64,000 nucleotides of DNA from Campylobacter sp. CNRCH_2014_0184h (GCF_025772985.1 NZ_JAKMTB010000001.1:124001-188000); one strand, 5' to 3'. Shown: positions 28,693 to 39,614, numbered from the stretch's first letter. Numbers and translations are program-made. Notes: generated by a model from the sequence alone, not told the origin.

Positions 28693-29652
28693 TTAAAATT
28701 TGATATTTTTAAAATGCGCTATACACACACCTTCTCTAACACCATCATCAATCACAATGAGCTTTTGCTTATTAAATAAAGCAAAAAGTATCATTGAACC
28801 TGCTATGAGGTATTTTTTTCTATTTTCTCCAAGATAAATTTTAGCTTTTTCTTGTTCTAAATTCCAAATTTTTAAAGCAAAATCAAAAAAATCTTTGCGT
28901 TTGAGTATTTTACCATTTACACTTTCTTCTAAGTAATCTTTGTATTTTGTGTTTTGTTTATAAGCGCAAAGTGTGGTAGGTACTCCTGAATTTAATATGA
29001 AAAAATTTCCTTTTAATTTTATATCTTTACTAAGATTAAAAGCTTTTAGGGCAAGTTGTTTTAAATGCGCAGGGTAGGGGCTTAGATGAATTTTTAATTT
29101 TTCATCTTTAATACGTGCAAGATTTTGTGGATATTTTTTAAAAAATCTTACATAAGCACTTGGTTTTATGGTTTTAAAATGCATTCTTTCATAAAAACTA
29201 ATGATTCCAAAATCATAACTTTTGCTAAACTTTTCATTTGAAATTTCACAAGAAGCACCGCCTAAATCACAATAGTTTAGGTCTTTTCTAAAAAGCTTAA
29301 GAGCTTTAAGACGCTCTTGCATACCTAAAATACTTAGTTTTGCTTCGGTTTTTGCATCGATTAATTTTACATCAAGTTTAAATTCTTTTTGAATTTTTTC
29401 AAAAATAAGCTTAGTATTTTTTGCTTTTCTAAAAGCAGCTGTAGCGACTGCTTTGGCTTGACTTAAATCATAGTTTTTTTCTTTTAAGATTTTTAAAGCG
29501 TTAAAAATTCTTTCTATGGCTTCATCGCTAATGATGTCATTTTGCATATTTTTAGCTGTCCCTATGATAAATTCTTCGCTTTTTAGTTTATTAAAATTCT
29601 CATCCATTAAAACAGCTCTTAATGTATTTGAACCCATATCAATACCTAGCAC
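28693..29652 (-). CDS. Ppx/GppA family phosphatase
   Basis: A 319-residue protein with the actin-like ASKHA fold of exopolyphosphatase / pppGpp phosphohydrolase. The phosphate-1 motif GIDMGSNTLR is at the very start and the phosphate-2 motif YCDLGGASCEI is at about 127. It is the compact form without the C-terminal HD domain. It could act on polyphosphate or (p)ppGpp. The start is GTG with AAGGAG 5-6 bp upstream. It is divergent from pdxJ with only 55 bp between them. Confidence 0.85.
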   Translation of the reverse strand: MLGIDMGSNTLRAVLMDENFNKLKSEEFIIGTAKNMQNDIISDEAIERIFNALKILKEKNYDLSQAKAVATAAFRKAKNTKLIFEKIQKEFKLDVKLIDAKTEAKLSILGMQERLKALKLFRKDLNYCDLGGASCEISNEKFSKSYDFGIISFYERMHFKTIKPSAYVRFFKKYPQNLARIKDEKLKIHLSPYPAHLKQLALKAFNLSKDIKLKGNFFILNSGVPTTLCAYKQNTKYKDYLEESVNGKILKRKDFFDFALKIWNLEQEKAKIYLGENRKKYLIAGSMILFALFNKQKLIVIDDGVREGVCIAHFKNIKF

Positions 29653-29676
29653 TAGCTCTCCTTAAAAAATTTAAAG

Positions 29677-29682
29677 TATAAT
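29677..29682 (+). promoter_or_regulatory. sigma-70 -10 box for pdxJ-pdxA
   Basis: TATAAT 25 bp upstream of the pdxJ ATG, giving a very short leader with the ATAAGGA ribosome-binding site. Confidence 0.6.
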
Positions 29683-29698
29683 AGCAAAAAACTTATAA

Positions 29699-31572
<1,874 letters not shown>

Positions 31573-31618
31573 AAGTTACTAAAATTAATTCATTAAAATA
31601 AATTCTTAAGGAGAATGC

Positions 31619-33139
31619 TTGAGTAAAGATAATGCTATTGCATTTTTTATTTTTATTGTGAGTGTTTTATGCTTTTTTGTTTGGGGATATAATTATATTC
31701 CTAATAATTCCATGATATTATTTATTCTTGCTAGTGTATTTGGTATTTTCATGGCCTTTAATGTTGGTGGTAATGATGTAGCAAATTCATTTGGTACTAG
31801 CGTGGGAGCTAAAACTGTTACTATAAAACAAGCTTTGATTATTGCAGCGGTATTTGAATTAAGTGGGGCTGTATTTGCAGGGGGAGAAGTAACAAATACT
31901 ATAAGAAGTGGTATAGTAGTTTTACCTGATGGAATTAATCCTATGGTGTTTGTATGCGTAATGCTCTCAGCTTTGCTAAGTTCAGGAATTTGGCTTTTTG
32001 TGGCGACTAAAAAAGGACTTCCAGTTTCTACTACTCATAGTATTATAGGAGGTATTGTAGGTTCAAGTATTGCTATGGGCTTTGTATTTTTTGATCAAGA
32101 TCAAGCATTATCTATGGTAAATTGGAATGGTATTTATAAAATAGCTATGAGTTGGATTATTTCGCCTTTGCTTGGCGGGCTTGTGGCGTATTTAATTTAT
32201 GCTTATATTTATAAAAAAATCCTAAAGCCATCAGAAGAAATAACTCTTGTAGTAAAAGAAATCAAAAAAGAAAAAAAAGCATTTAAAGAAGAATATTTTA
32301 AAAATTTAAAAAACAAAAGTCAAGAAGAGCAAATCAAAGAACTTAGTGCTATTGTTTTAGATGATGATGAAAAAAGAAGTGAATATAAGTTAAAAATCAA
32401 AGAATTAAAAGAAAAAGAAAAAAACATAGATGTTTTCTCAAGAATGAAATTTCACGTTCCTTTAATAGCAGGTGTAGGTGCATTGACTATTGCTTCCATG
32501 TTTTTGTTTAAGGGTTTAAATAATGTTTCTACTTTAGATGTAATGCAAAATTTATGGATAGTATCGATTATCTCTATTTTTGCTTATATTGTTACTTTGG
32601 CAGTTGTGAGATTGATGAAAAAAACGCAGGTTAATAAGACTATAGAAAAGATTTTTTCATGGTTTCAAATTTTTACTGCTTCAAGTTTTGCTTTTTCGCA
32701 TGGAGCTAATGATATAGCTAATGCTCTTGGACCATTTGCTGCTATTTTAGATGTACTTAAAAATAACACCATTAATCCTAGCTCACCAGTGCCTTTTGCT
32801 GTAATGCTTATGTTTGGTATAGCTTTGGTTATTGGACTTTGGTTTTTAGGTAAAGAAGTTATTCAAACTGTGGGTTCAAAACTTGCCGAAATTAAACCAA
32901 CAACAGGCTTTAGTGCTGAACTTGGCGCAAGTGTTGTTATACTTTTAGCTACCCAACTTGGAATTCCAGTTAGCTCAACCCATATTTTAATTGGTGCAAT
33001 TTTAGGTATAGGAGTATTTAATAAAGATGCTAAATGGGCTATGATGAAACCTATTGGTTTAGCATGGGTGATTACTTTACCGGTTGCTGGAATTCTTTCA
33101 AGCATTATTTTTATTATCTTTGTAAATACAATCTTATGA
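31619..33139 (+). CDS. pit: inorganic phosphate transporter (Pit family)
   Basis: A 506-residue inner-membrane permease with about ten transmembrane helices in two inverted halves. The PiT signatures are GGNDVANSFGTSVGAKT in the first half and SHGANDIANALGP in the second, with SSTHI-type repeats near the end. A charged, Lys/Glu-rich cytoplasmic loop of about 70 residues (about 200-275), likely a coiled coil, separates the halves. The start is TTG with AAGGAG upstream; the nearby ATG runs into a stop within three codons. Confidence 0.93.
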   Translation: MSKDNAIAFFIFIVSVLCFFVWGYNYIPNNSMILFILASVFGIFMAFNVGGNDVANSFGTSVGAKTVTIKQALIIAAVFELSGAVFAGGEVTNTIRSGIVVLPDGINPMVFVCVMLSALLSSGIWLFVATKKGLPVSTTHSIIGGIVGSSIAMGFVFFDQDQALSMVNWNGIYKIAMSWIISPLLGGLVAYLIYAYIYKKILKPSEEITLVVKEIKKEKKAFKEEYFKNLKNKSQEEQIKELSAIVLDDDEKRSEYKLKIKELKEKEKNIDVFSRMKFHVPLIAGVGALTIASMFLFKGLNNVSTLDVMQNLWIVSIISIFAYIVTLAVVRLMKKTQVNKTIEKIFSWFQIFTASSFAFSHGANDIANALGPFAAILDVLKNNTINPSSPVPFAVMLMFGIALVIGLWFLGKEVIQTVGSKLAEIKPTTGFSAELGASVVILLATQLGIPVSSTHILIGAILGIGVFNKDAKWAMMKPIGLAWVITLPVAGILSSIIFIIFVNTIL

Positions 33140-33163
33140 GTTTAAACTCATAAGATGTTTTTT
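33131..33163 (+). terminator. terminator of pit, overlapping both convergent stops
   Basis: A perfect 26-bp palindrome, ATCTTATGAGTTT / AAACTCATAAGAT (33131-33156), followed by G and a T6 run on the plus strand. It contains the stop codons of both pit and selU. Confidence 0.88.
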
Positions 33164-34117
33164 AGCTTCATCTAAATTAGAACTATTGATAAAATAATCA
33201 ATTTTTACGGGTTTTTTATATACTTTATCATAATATTCAAAAAGCATTTTTACACAAAGTTCTAAATTATTTTCTTCATAATTTTGACAAAGTCTTAATT
33301 TAAAATCCTTGCTGATATAAGGTGATATTTTTTCAACGCATTGATAAAATACTTTTTTATCCATAGGAGTGTAGTTTTTCAAAACTCTTTGAATGCGTAA
33401 ATTTATATCACACTCACACCAAATTTTCTTAGCTTTTTGCATGCTATTGTATAAATTTAGCGGGATAGTTAAATTTCCAATTTGTCTACTTTCAGCTTCT
33501 ATAAAACAAGTTTTATAAGTATAATCTTTTAAAAAATAAAACAATTCATCTTCAAAAGCTTTTTGGCTTGGTTGTTCTCCGTAAATTTTACCAAAACTTG
33601 ATCCTTGGTGGTTGGCTAGTTTTTCTAAATCTAAAGCATTATCTAAAGTTTGGATTAAATCACTTTTGCCACTTGCTGTATTACCACAAAGACATAAAAA
33701 CTCAATATTTAAATCTTTAGTAAAAAACTCACTCACATAGCTTCTATAGGCTTTGTATCCACCTTCTAATCTTACAACCCTATAACCAAGTTCAGCTAAG
33801 ATTAAAGCAATAGCTTTTGATCTTTTACCACCCCTTGCACAATAAATTCCCACTAAAGAGCCTATTTTATAATTTTGATAAATTTTATTAATATGCTCAC
33901 TCATATTTTTACAAATATAACTTGCGCCTTTTGCTTTAGCTAAGCCTTTATTTTTCTTATAAAGTGTGCCTATTTCTTCAAATTCATTATCATTGAGTGC
34001 GTAGTAATTTTGCGCAGATTTTATATGAGCAAGTTTGTATTCTTTGGGACTTCTTGCATCAATTAAAAGATCGAAATTAAATTTTAAAAAATTTCCAAAA
34101 TCAACTTCTTTATACAT
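33134..34117 (-). CDS. mnmH: tRNA 2-selenouridine synthase
   Basis: This enzyme (SelU/MnmH) replaces sulfur by selenium in 2-thiouridine at the wobble position of some tRNAs, using selenophosphate. It is 327 residues: an N-terminal rhodanese domain (LIDARSPKEYKLAHI, active Cys C93 in YCARGGKRS) and a C-terminal P-loop domain (GNTASGKS, 145-152). No selD lies in the window, so selenophosphate synthesis must be encoded elsewhere. The start overlaps the HIT gene by 8 bp. Confidence 0.93.
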   Translation of the reverse strand: MYKEVDFGNFLKFNFDLLIDARSPKEYKLAHIKSAQNYYALNDNEFEEIGTLYKKNKGLAKAKGASYICKNMSEHINKIYQNYKIGSLVGIYCARGGKRSKAIALILAELGYRVVRLEGGYKAYRSYVSEFFTKDLNIEFLCLCGNTASGKSDLIQTLDNALDLEKLANHQGSSFGKIYGEQPSQKAFEDELFYFLKDYTYKTCFIEAESRQIGNLTIPLNLYNSMQKAKKIWCECDINLRIQRVLKNYTPMDKKVFYQCVEKISPYISKDFKLRLCQNYEENNLELCVKMLFEYYDKVYKKPVKIDYFINSSNLDEAKKHLMSLNS

Positions 34118-34598
34118 AGTCTTTAAAAGCTTTACATAAGGTGGTATAAACTTTTTCCAAATCGCTCCCGCAAACTCTAGTTTGTCCTATGGTAGTGATA
34201 AAATTTGTATCGCCTTGCCATCTTGGGATTAAATGATAATGACAATGTGGTGCTATGCCAGCTCCTGCTGCGCTGCCTAAATTCATACCTATATTAACAC
34301 CCTTAGCATGAAAGTTTTCTTTTAAAATTTTAACTCCAATACGCACAAAATGGCTAATTTCTAGCCATGTATCATCACTTAAATCTTCTATATTTTCTAA
34401 ATGCTCATAAGGGATAATCATAAAATGACCCGGACTATAAGGGTACTTATTCATAATGCCAAAACATTCTTTAGTTCTAAAAATCACTCCAAGTTTTTCA
34501 TCTTCATTAAGTTCATGCTTACAATGACAAAAAGGGCAAAAATTTTTATCTTTATTGTTAAAATAAACATCCCTCCAAGGTGCGTATAAATACTCCAT
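34110..34598 (-). CDS. HIT family hydrolase
   Basis: A 162-residue histidine-triad nucleotide-binding protein. The catalytic motif HCHYHLIPRW (H-x-H-x-H) is near residue 120, and a CPFCHCKHE cluster near the start may bind zinc. It is similar in layout to Ap4A-hydrolase/phosphorylase-like HIT proteins. An ATG 18 bp further upstream lies before the AAAGGAG ribosome-binding site, so I use the ATG at 34598. That ATG overlaps the stop of the trpC remnant (TGATG). Confidence 0.92.
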   Translation of the reverse strand: MEYLYAPWRDVYFNNKDKNFCPFCHCKHELNEDEKLGVIFRTKECFGIMNKYPYSPGHFMIIPYEHLENIEDLSDDTWLEISHFVRIGVKILKENFHAKGVNIGMNLGSAAGAGIAPHCHYHLIPRWQGDTNFITTIGQTRVCGSDLEKVYTTLCKAFKDYV

Positions 34599-35200
34599 CA
34601 ACTCTCCTTTATGCAAGCATGTAGATTTTTAATATTTTTACTTATAAGAGCTTTATTTTTTGGTATCAAAGGTAATAGCTTTTCATCTTCTAATAAAAAA
34701 ATTCTAGCTCCTGCTAAAATAGCATTATTAAGGTCACTTTTGCTTTCAAGGTAAAAAATGGCCTCTAAACCAAGATGTATTGCAAAATTATAAAGCTTTT
34801 TTAGTTGCATGGTTTTTAGCATTTTAGGAAATACAATAAATGCATCAGCCCCGTATACCAAGCTTTCTAAAATTTGATATTCATCAAAAATAAAATCAAA
34901 TTGCACAATAGGTTTTTCATGATAGCGTCTAAAAAGACTTAAATTTTGTATGTCTTGATTAAGCAAAGGGCTTGTTGGTAAGATGATGGCATCGAAATTT
35001 TCATGATTAAAATTTAAATTTTTAGAATATAAAAAATGTGAAAGGCTTCCTTCAAGTAAAAGTGTATAAATATCTTTAGGATAAAAGGCATTAGAAGCTA
35101 GACTTCTACCTAACATATCATAAGGAAAAATTTCTTTTTTACTTTCAAGAATTTTTTGTGTTTTTGAAAAATGATTTTTTAAATCTATTGTTTTAAACAT
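34598..35200 (-). pseudogene. degenerate TrpC-like protein (catalytic residues lost)
   Basis: A 200-residue open frame clearly derived from indole-3-glycerol phosphate synthase: PYDMLGRSLASN (26-37) and DFIFDEYQILESLVYGADA (102-120) match TrpC. The catalytic parts are gone. The SPSKG loop is absent, the Lys of the L-R-K-D-F motif is Phe (F101), the GINNRNL strand reads FLLEDEKL, and the final ESG phosphate-binding segment is missing. The protein is about 55-60 residues shorter than TrpC. It has no stop or frameshift, and is coupled on both sides, so it is either a recent relic or a re-purposed protein. It cannot be a working TrpC by known chemistry. Confidence 0.8.
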
Positions 35201-36420
35201 TTTTCGATGGCCTTTAAATGCTCTTTGCTTTCATCTGAGCTTGAAAATTCTTTATCATGCAGTGTTTTTTGCAAAATTTCATAAGCCTTTTTGCAATCTT
35301 TAAGTTTATAATACCCCCAAGCTAAAGAATCAAGATAGTAAAGATTTTGTGGTTCTTGTTCAAGCGCCCAGCCTACTAACTCTATACCTTTGGCTATATC
35401 AATATCATATTCAATTAAAGCATAGCCATAGTAGTTTTGATATAAAGCATCACTGCGCACATCTACGCTTTGTTCAAATTTTTTCATGATAGAGGCTAGA
35501 ATTTTTGGGTCCGTGACTTTTTTACTTTTAGGATCCATATGAATTTCAAATTCTAAAACACCTGCCATAGAAAGATATTTTTTATCTTTGCTAAGTTCAT
35601 AATGTTTTAAAGCTATTTCATAAGCTTTTTCATAATCTTTTGTTTGTGTGTATAAGAAAATTTTAGTATCAGGATCTATGTTATATTTTTGGGTTAAATT
35701 TAGAGCCTGAGTATAATTTTTTTCTTGTACTAGTAATTCTATCATAGCGTAGATGTATTTAATGTCATTGTTGAGTTTATATAGCTTTTCAAGGGTTTGG
35801 ATGCTTGCTTTATAATCTTTTTGTTCTTGATAAATTTTTAAAAGTAGGGTGCATGTTTTAAGGGTGCAGTGTGAGTTTTTTACAAATTCTTCTAAGGTCT
35901 TTTTAGCTTGGTTGATATTTTTATTTTTGATATTAATTTCAACTATTTTAAGTAATAAATTTTCATGTTCAAAAAGCTTATAAGCAAGATTGTATTGTTC
36001 TAAAGCTTTAGTATATAAAGCTTTTTTGGCAAAAATATCGCCTAATATTTCATAATTTCTATAATCTTGTTCTTCTTTAATGAGTTTATAAAGTATAGCT
36101 TCAGCTTGTTTATAATCTCCTATTTCAAAAAAATATAAAGCATTTAATCTTGCAATAGCTGTGTGTTCTAAAAAGTCTTTAGAAGCTTTTAAAAGCTCAT
36201 CTTTTTGTTTTAAATTGGCACTTAAGGCTAAAAGTAAAGCCTTTTGCAAATAAATACTTTCATTATTTTCATGAAATAAATTTGTATAAATATCACATGC
36301 TTTTTGAAATTGTCCATGCTCTTCATAAATAAGTGCTTGTAGGATTTTATCTTCACCTTTGGCTAAAGCAAGGCTTGTTAGGATAAAAACTATAATTAGT
36401 GAAAGCAAACCCCTATACAT
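35185..36420 (-). CDS. TPR-repeat protein, exported
   Basis: A 411-residue protein with an N-terminal signal sequence (MYRGLLSLIIVFILTSLALA) and tetratricopeptide-type helical repeats over most of its length, for example the Y-LA-Y-LF blocks around 145-170 and the final SLAWGYYKLKDC region. There is no lipobox Cys at the cleavage site, so it is probably periplasmic or membrane-anchored. TPR proteins are scaffolds; the partner is unknown. It overlaps its neighbours on both sides by 16 and 25 bp. Confidence 0.82.
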   Translation of the reverse strand: MYRGLLSLIIVFILTSLALAKGEDKILQALIYEEHGQFQKACDIYTNLFHENNESIYLQKALLLALSANLKQKDELLKASKDFLEHTAIARLNALYFFEIGDYKQAEAILYKLIKEEQDYRNYEILGDIFAKKALYTKALEQYNLAYKLFEHENLLLKIVEINIKNKNINQAKKTLEEFVKNSHCTLKTCTLLLKIYQEQKDYKASIQTLEKLYKLNNDIKYIYAMIELLVQEKNYTQALNLTQKYNIDPDTKIFLYTQTKDYEKAYEIALKHYELSKDKKYLSMAGVLEFEIHMDPKSKKVTDPKILASIMKKFEQSVDVRSDALYQNYYGYALIEYDIDIAKGIELVGWALEQEPQNLYYLDSLAWGYYKLKDCKKAYEILQKTLHDKEFSSSDESKEHLKAIEKCLKQ

Positions 36421-36767
36421 TCTTTTTTTAACTCCTCTTTGTGTGTTTTAAAATACTCCCAAAATGGAAAAGTTCTGCATTGTTTTGGTCTATGCTTGTA
36501 AATTAAACATTTTTTATACATTGTATCAAAAAAAATACAACGATAGCCATTTTCATACTTTGCTTCTTTAAAGCTATATTTAAATCCAACTTTGATGAGG
36601 TATTGTTCTTTAAAGGCTTCAAAGTTTAAATTTAAAAAACTAGCAATAGCTTCTAGTTCTTCTTTGCTAGCATAGATATACCCACTTTCTCCAGTGCAAC
36701 ACTTCCCACCACATTTTTCACAAGCACTTTCATCAAAAGAATAATCAAAACCTTTTTCACACATCAT
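36396..36767 (-). CDS. YkgJ-family cysteine cluster protein
   Basis: A 123-residue protein with eight or more cysteines in the UPF0153/YkgJ pattern: CEKCGGKCC near residues 16-24, then CIFFD, KKCLIY, RPKQCRTFPFW and C-terminal Cys. The family is thought to chelate Zn or Fe and has no proven reaction. It is encoded between a methyltransferase (11-bp overlap) and the TPR protein (25-bp overlap). Confidence 0.87.
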   Translation of the reverse strand: MMCEKGFDYSFDESACEKCGGKCCTGESGYIYASKEELEAIASFLNLNFEAFKEQYLIKVGFKYSFKEAKYENGYRCIFFDTMYKKCLIYKHRPKQCRTFPFWEYFKTHKEELKKECIGVCFH

Positions 36768-37449
36768 AGCTTATAGTTCCTGTATTTTTATAAATTTCAC
36801 TAATTTTTGGATTTAAAACATCATTTTCATACATAAAAAGTGTAGGCATTATAGCGCATGGACTTTTGCTATTTTTTTTAATATGCATTAAAACAAGTTT
36901 TGCGTTAGTTTGTGCATTAGTATGAACACATTGAAGTGAAACTAGTTTTAATTTAAAATGTTTTAAATAAGCACAAATTTCATCTAAAAAACTTGCCTCA
37001 TAACACATAAAAAAACTACCATTTGGTTTGATTAAAGTATTTATTTTAGCAAACATTTTCTCAAGTGGCATAAATTCTTGATATCTTGATATACATAAAT
37101 GCAAATCTTGGCTTTTTTGTGTATTTTTTTTATAAAATGGAGGATTAGAGATTAAAAAATCAAATTTTATATCACTTTTATAGTTTAAAAAATCTTCACA
37201 AATGCCTTGAATTTCAAGTTTATTTTCTTTGGCATTTTTATAACTTAGTTTGATATTTTGCTCTTGGATATCTAGTAGATAAACATTTGAATTTGGAAAT
37301 CTTTGCTTTATTAAAAGTCCTAAAATTCCACAACCACATCCTATATCAAGGATATTTCCTTTTAAATTATTTTTAGATAAAAAGTCAAAAAGCAAAAGGC
37401 TATCATTATTATAACGATAGCCTTTTGAGTATTGAAAGAGTTTTAGCAT
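36757..37449 (-). CDS. TrmN6-like SAM-dependent methyltransferase
   Basis: A 230-residue class I methyltransferase. SAM motif I is ILDIGCGCGILGLL (about 35-48), and motif IV is SNPPFY, the N-P-P-F form found in enzymes that methylate adenine N6. The N-terminal RYNNDSLLLFDFL segment resembles YfiC/TrmN6, which modifies A37 of tRNA-Val. The target in this organism is inference. It overlaps the flavoprotein gene by 7 bp. Confidence 0.85.
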   Translation of the reverse strand: MLKLFQYSKGYRYNNDSLLLFDFLSKNNLKGNILDIGCGCGILGLLIKQRFPNSNVYLLDIQEQNIKLSYKNAKENKLEIQGICEDFLNYKSDIKFDFLISNPPFYKKNTQKSQDLHLCISRYQEFMPLEKMFAKINTLIKPNGSFFMCYEASFLDEICAYLKHFKLKLVSLQCVHTNAQTNAKLVLMHIKKNSKSPCAIMPTLFMYENDVLNPKISEIYKNTGTISYDV

Positions 37450-38387
37450 TTATAAAGATGATTGCAGATTTTAAATGAATCATTTAAACCCACTACAATA
37501 GAAGCTCCGTTTTTACTCGCTATATCACCTGCTACAAATAATCCTTTTATATTGCTTTCTTTGTTTTCATCAAAGCTTGGCACACCTTTTTCATCAACTT
37601 CTATAGAGCATTTTTGTAAGAAATCAAGTGGAGTTGAACCCCCAATAGCATAAATAATACGATCATAAATTTCATTTGTGTCATTAGTAAAATTTACTTT
37701 AGCTTTGCCATTTTCATCTTTAATGCCAGTTATATCTATGCCAAGTTTTGCTTTTACACTACCTTGTTCAAAAGCTTTTTGAATATCTTCTAGATTAATA
37801 TCGTTTAATCTTGAGAAAGTTTCTCTTCTATAGCAAAGCGTTACATCGTTATTTTTAGCTAAATCTATAGCGTATTCTGCTGCTGAATTTCCACCACCTA
37901 CAACTAAGATTTTTTCACCTTGGCTTGCTGAATTTGCATTAAAATTAATGATTTTTGTTAAAGTTATAGGTAAAGTATAGCTTGGTTTATTTGGTTTACC
38001 CATTCTACCTATGGCAATAACTGCATTTTTGCAAATATAATTTTCATTTGCGGTGCTAACGATGAAATTTTCTCCATCTTTTTTAACACTTTCAACTTCA
38101 CTAGAAAGCTTTACTTCAAGATTGTACTCTTTGATAGTATTTTGGAAAGTTTCTATCGTACTTTCTCTAGTTCCATCTTCAAAATTTATATGCCCGTGAT
38201 TTGTGCTATCACAACCTTTATAAGCTTTATCTACTCTTTTGCCTTCTTTGTAAAATTTTACTAAGGTTTGACAAATCGCATCAGCTTTTTCTAAAACAAT
38301 AACTTCTTTATTTTTTATTTTAGCTTCTACTCCCGCTGCAATACCTGCAGGGCCAGCACCAATAACTACCATATCAAAAATTTTCAT
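37443..38387 (-). CDS. FAD/NAD(P)-dependent oxidoreductase (YpdA/TrxB-like)
   Basis: A 314-residue two-dinucleotide flavoprotein. The FAD motif VIGAGPAGIAAG is at the N-terminus, the NAD(P) motif VVGGGNSAAEYAID is at about 161, and the GLFVAGDIA segment is near the end. It lacks the redox CxxC of thioredoxin reductase and fits the YpdA/bacillithiol-disulfide-reductase-like or ferredoxin-reductase-like groups. The substrate is unknown. It is the first gene of the minus-strand chain that runs to selU. Confidence 0.87.
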   Translation of the reverse strand: MKIFDMVVIGAGPAGIAAGVEAKIKNKEVIVLEKADAICQTLVKFYKEGKRVDKAYKGCDSTNHGHINFEDGTRESTIETFQNTIKEYNLEVKLSSEVESVKKDGENFIVSTANENYICKNAVIAIGRMGKPNKPSYTLPITLTKIINFNANSASQGEKILVVGGGNSAAEYAIDLAKNNDVTLCYRRETFSRLNDINLEDIQKAFEQGSVKAKLGIDITGIKDENGKAKVNFTNDTNEIYDRIIYAIGGSTPLDFLQKCSIEVDEKGVPSFDENKESNIKGLFVAGDIASKNGASIVVGLNDSFKICNHLYKC

Positions 38388-38504
38388 TATTTCCCTTTTT
38401 TAGTATTTTAATGTGTAAATGTATCAAAAAAATGATAATGAAATATAAAAAATCAAAAATATTTTAGTAAAATCCATTAATAAAATTCGAAAAAGGCCTA
38501 CCTT

Positions 38505-39614
38505 ATGTATAAGATAAATAAATTAGAAAATTCTATTACAAAATTACCAGAAAAAAGTTTTAAAGATTTAAAATTTACAGAAAGAAACAATTTGCAAGAA
38601 TGGATAGCAAAAAATCCTAGTTGTTTTGGTGAGGATTTGCTTATTATACAGAAAGAATTTCAAGACTTTGATGGCACCAATGAAAGATTAGATTTATTAG
38701 CTTTGGATAAAGAAGGCAATTTGGTAATTATAGAAAACAAACGAGATGATAGTGGGAAAGATGTAACTTGGCAAGCACTTAAATATGCTTCTTATTGTTC
38801 TACTTTTAGCAAGAGTGATATTGAAAAAATCTATCAACGGTATTTAATAAATGAAAATTACAAGAAAAAATTATGCGAATTTTTTGGTGTTGATGAGGAA
38901 AATTATGATGATATAAGAATAGAAAATCAACATCAGCGCATTGTTTTAGTGGCAGCAAATTTTAGAAAAGAAGTAACTTCAGCGGTTTTGTGGCTTATTA
39001 ATCAAGGCTTGTCTATACAATGTTTTAAAGTTACACCTTATGAATTTAGCCAAGAGTATTTTTTAAATGTAGAACAAATAATACCTATAAAAGAAACACA
39101 AGAATACATCATAAAACTAGCAAAAAAAGAACAAGAGCAAAACTTAATCAATAGTTCTCAAAAACAAAGACACAATATAAGATTTAAATTTTGGAGTAAA
39201 TTGTTAAATAAAATTAAAGAAGAAAAATTTGAACTATTTTCTAATACTAAACCATCAAAAGACAATTGGATTAATACAGGAAGTGGAGCAGGATTTTGCC
39301 ATTATGCTTTTGTTTTTAATAAAGATTGTGCTAGAGTTGAGCTTTATATAGATAGTAAAGATAAAGAAAAAAACGAATGTATTTTTGATGGTTTTTTAGA
39401 ATATAAAGAAAAAATAGAAAATCAATTTGGAAAAACATTGATTTGGGAAAGATTGGAAGAAAAAAGAGCTTGTAGAATAAAATATGAAAAAGAATTTGAC
39501 TCTTATGATGAAGAAAATTGGGATAAGATTATAGAATTTATGATACAAAATATGCAAAAATTAGAAAAAAGCATGAAAGAAATCATTCGTAAGATTAATT
39601 TAGAATTAAAATAA
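38505..39614 (+). CDS. predicted PD-(D/E)XK nuclease with C-terminal DUF4268-like domain
   Basis: A 369-residue protein. The N-terminal half has a DUF91/NucS-like PD-(D/E)XK core: E32, D63 in RLDLLALD, E77-N-K79 in VIIENKRDD, and Q90 in WQALKYASYC, all in the order expected of an intact active site. The C-terminal half (about 215-369) resembles DUF4268, a domain common in proteins near restriction and defence genes. It is a lone plus-strand gene between two minus-strand operons. The ribosome-binding site is AAAAAGG. A role in DNA processing or defence is inference; base composition is not obviously foreign. Confidence 0.78.
   Translation: MYKINKLENSITKLPEKSFKDLKFTERNNLQEWIAKNPSCFGEDLLIIQKEFQDFDGTNERLDLLALDKEGNLVIIENKRDDSGKDVTWQALKYASYCSTFSKSDIEKIYQRYLINENYKKKLCEFFGVDEENYDDIRIENQHQRIVLVAANFRKEVTSAVLWLINQGLSIQCFKVTPYEFSQEYFLNVEQIIPIKETQEYIIKLAKKEQEQNLINSSQKQRHNIRFKFWSKLLNKIKEEKFELFSNTKPSKDNWINTGSGAGFCHYAFVFNKDCARVELYIDSKDKEKNECIFDGFLEYKEKIENQFGKTLIWERLEEKRACRIKYEKEFDSYDEENWDKIIEFMIQNMQKLEKSMKEIIRKINLELK

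Noticed and set aside
38432-38444. Possible Fur box, ATGATAATGAAAT, before the nuclease-like gene
   Set aside because: Only one half resembles the GATAATGATAATCATTATC consensus, and such strings are common by chance at this base composition.
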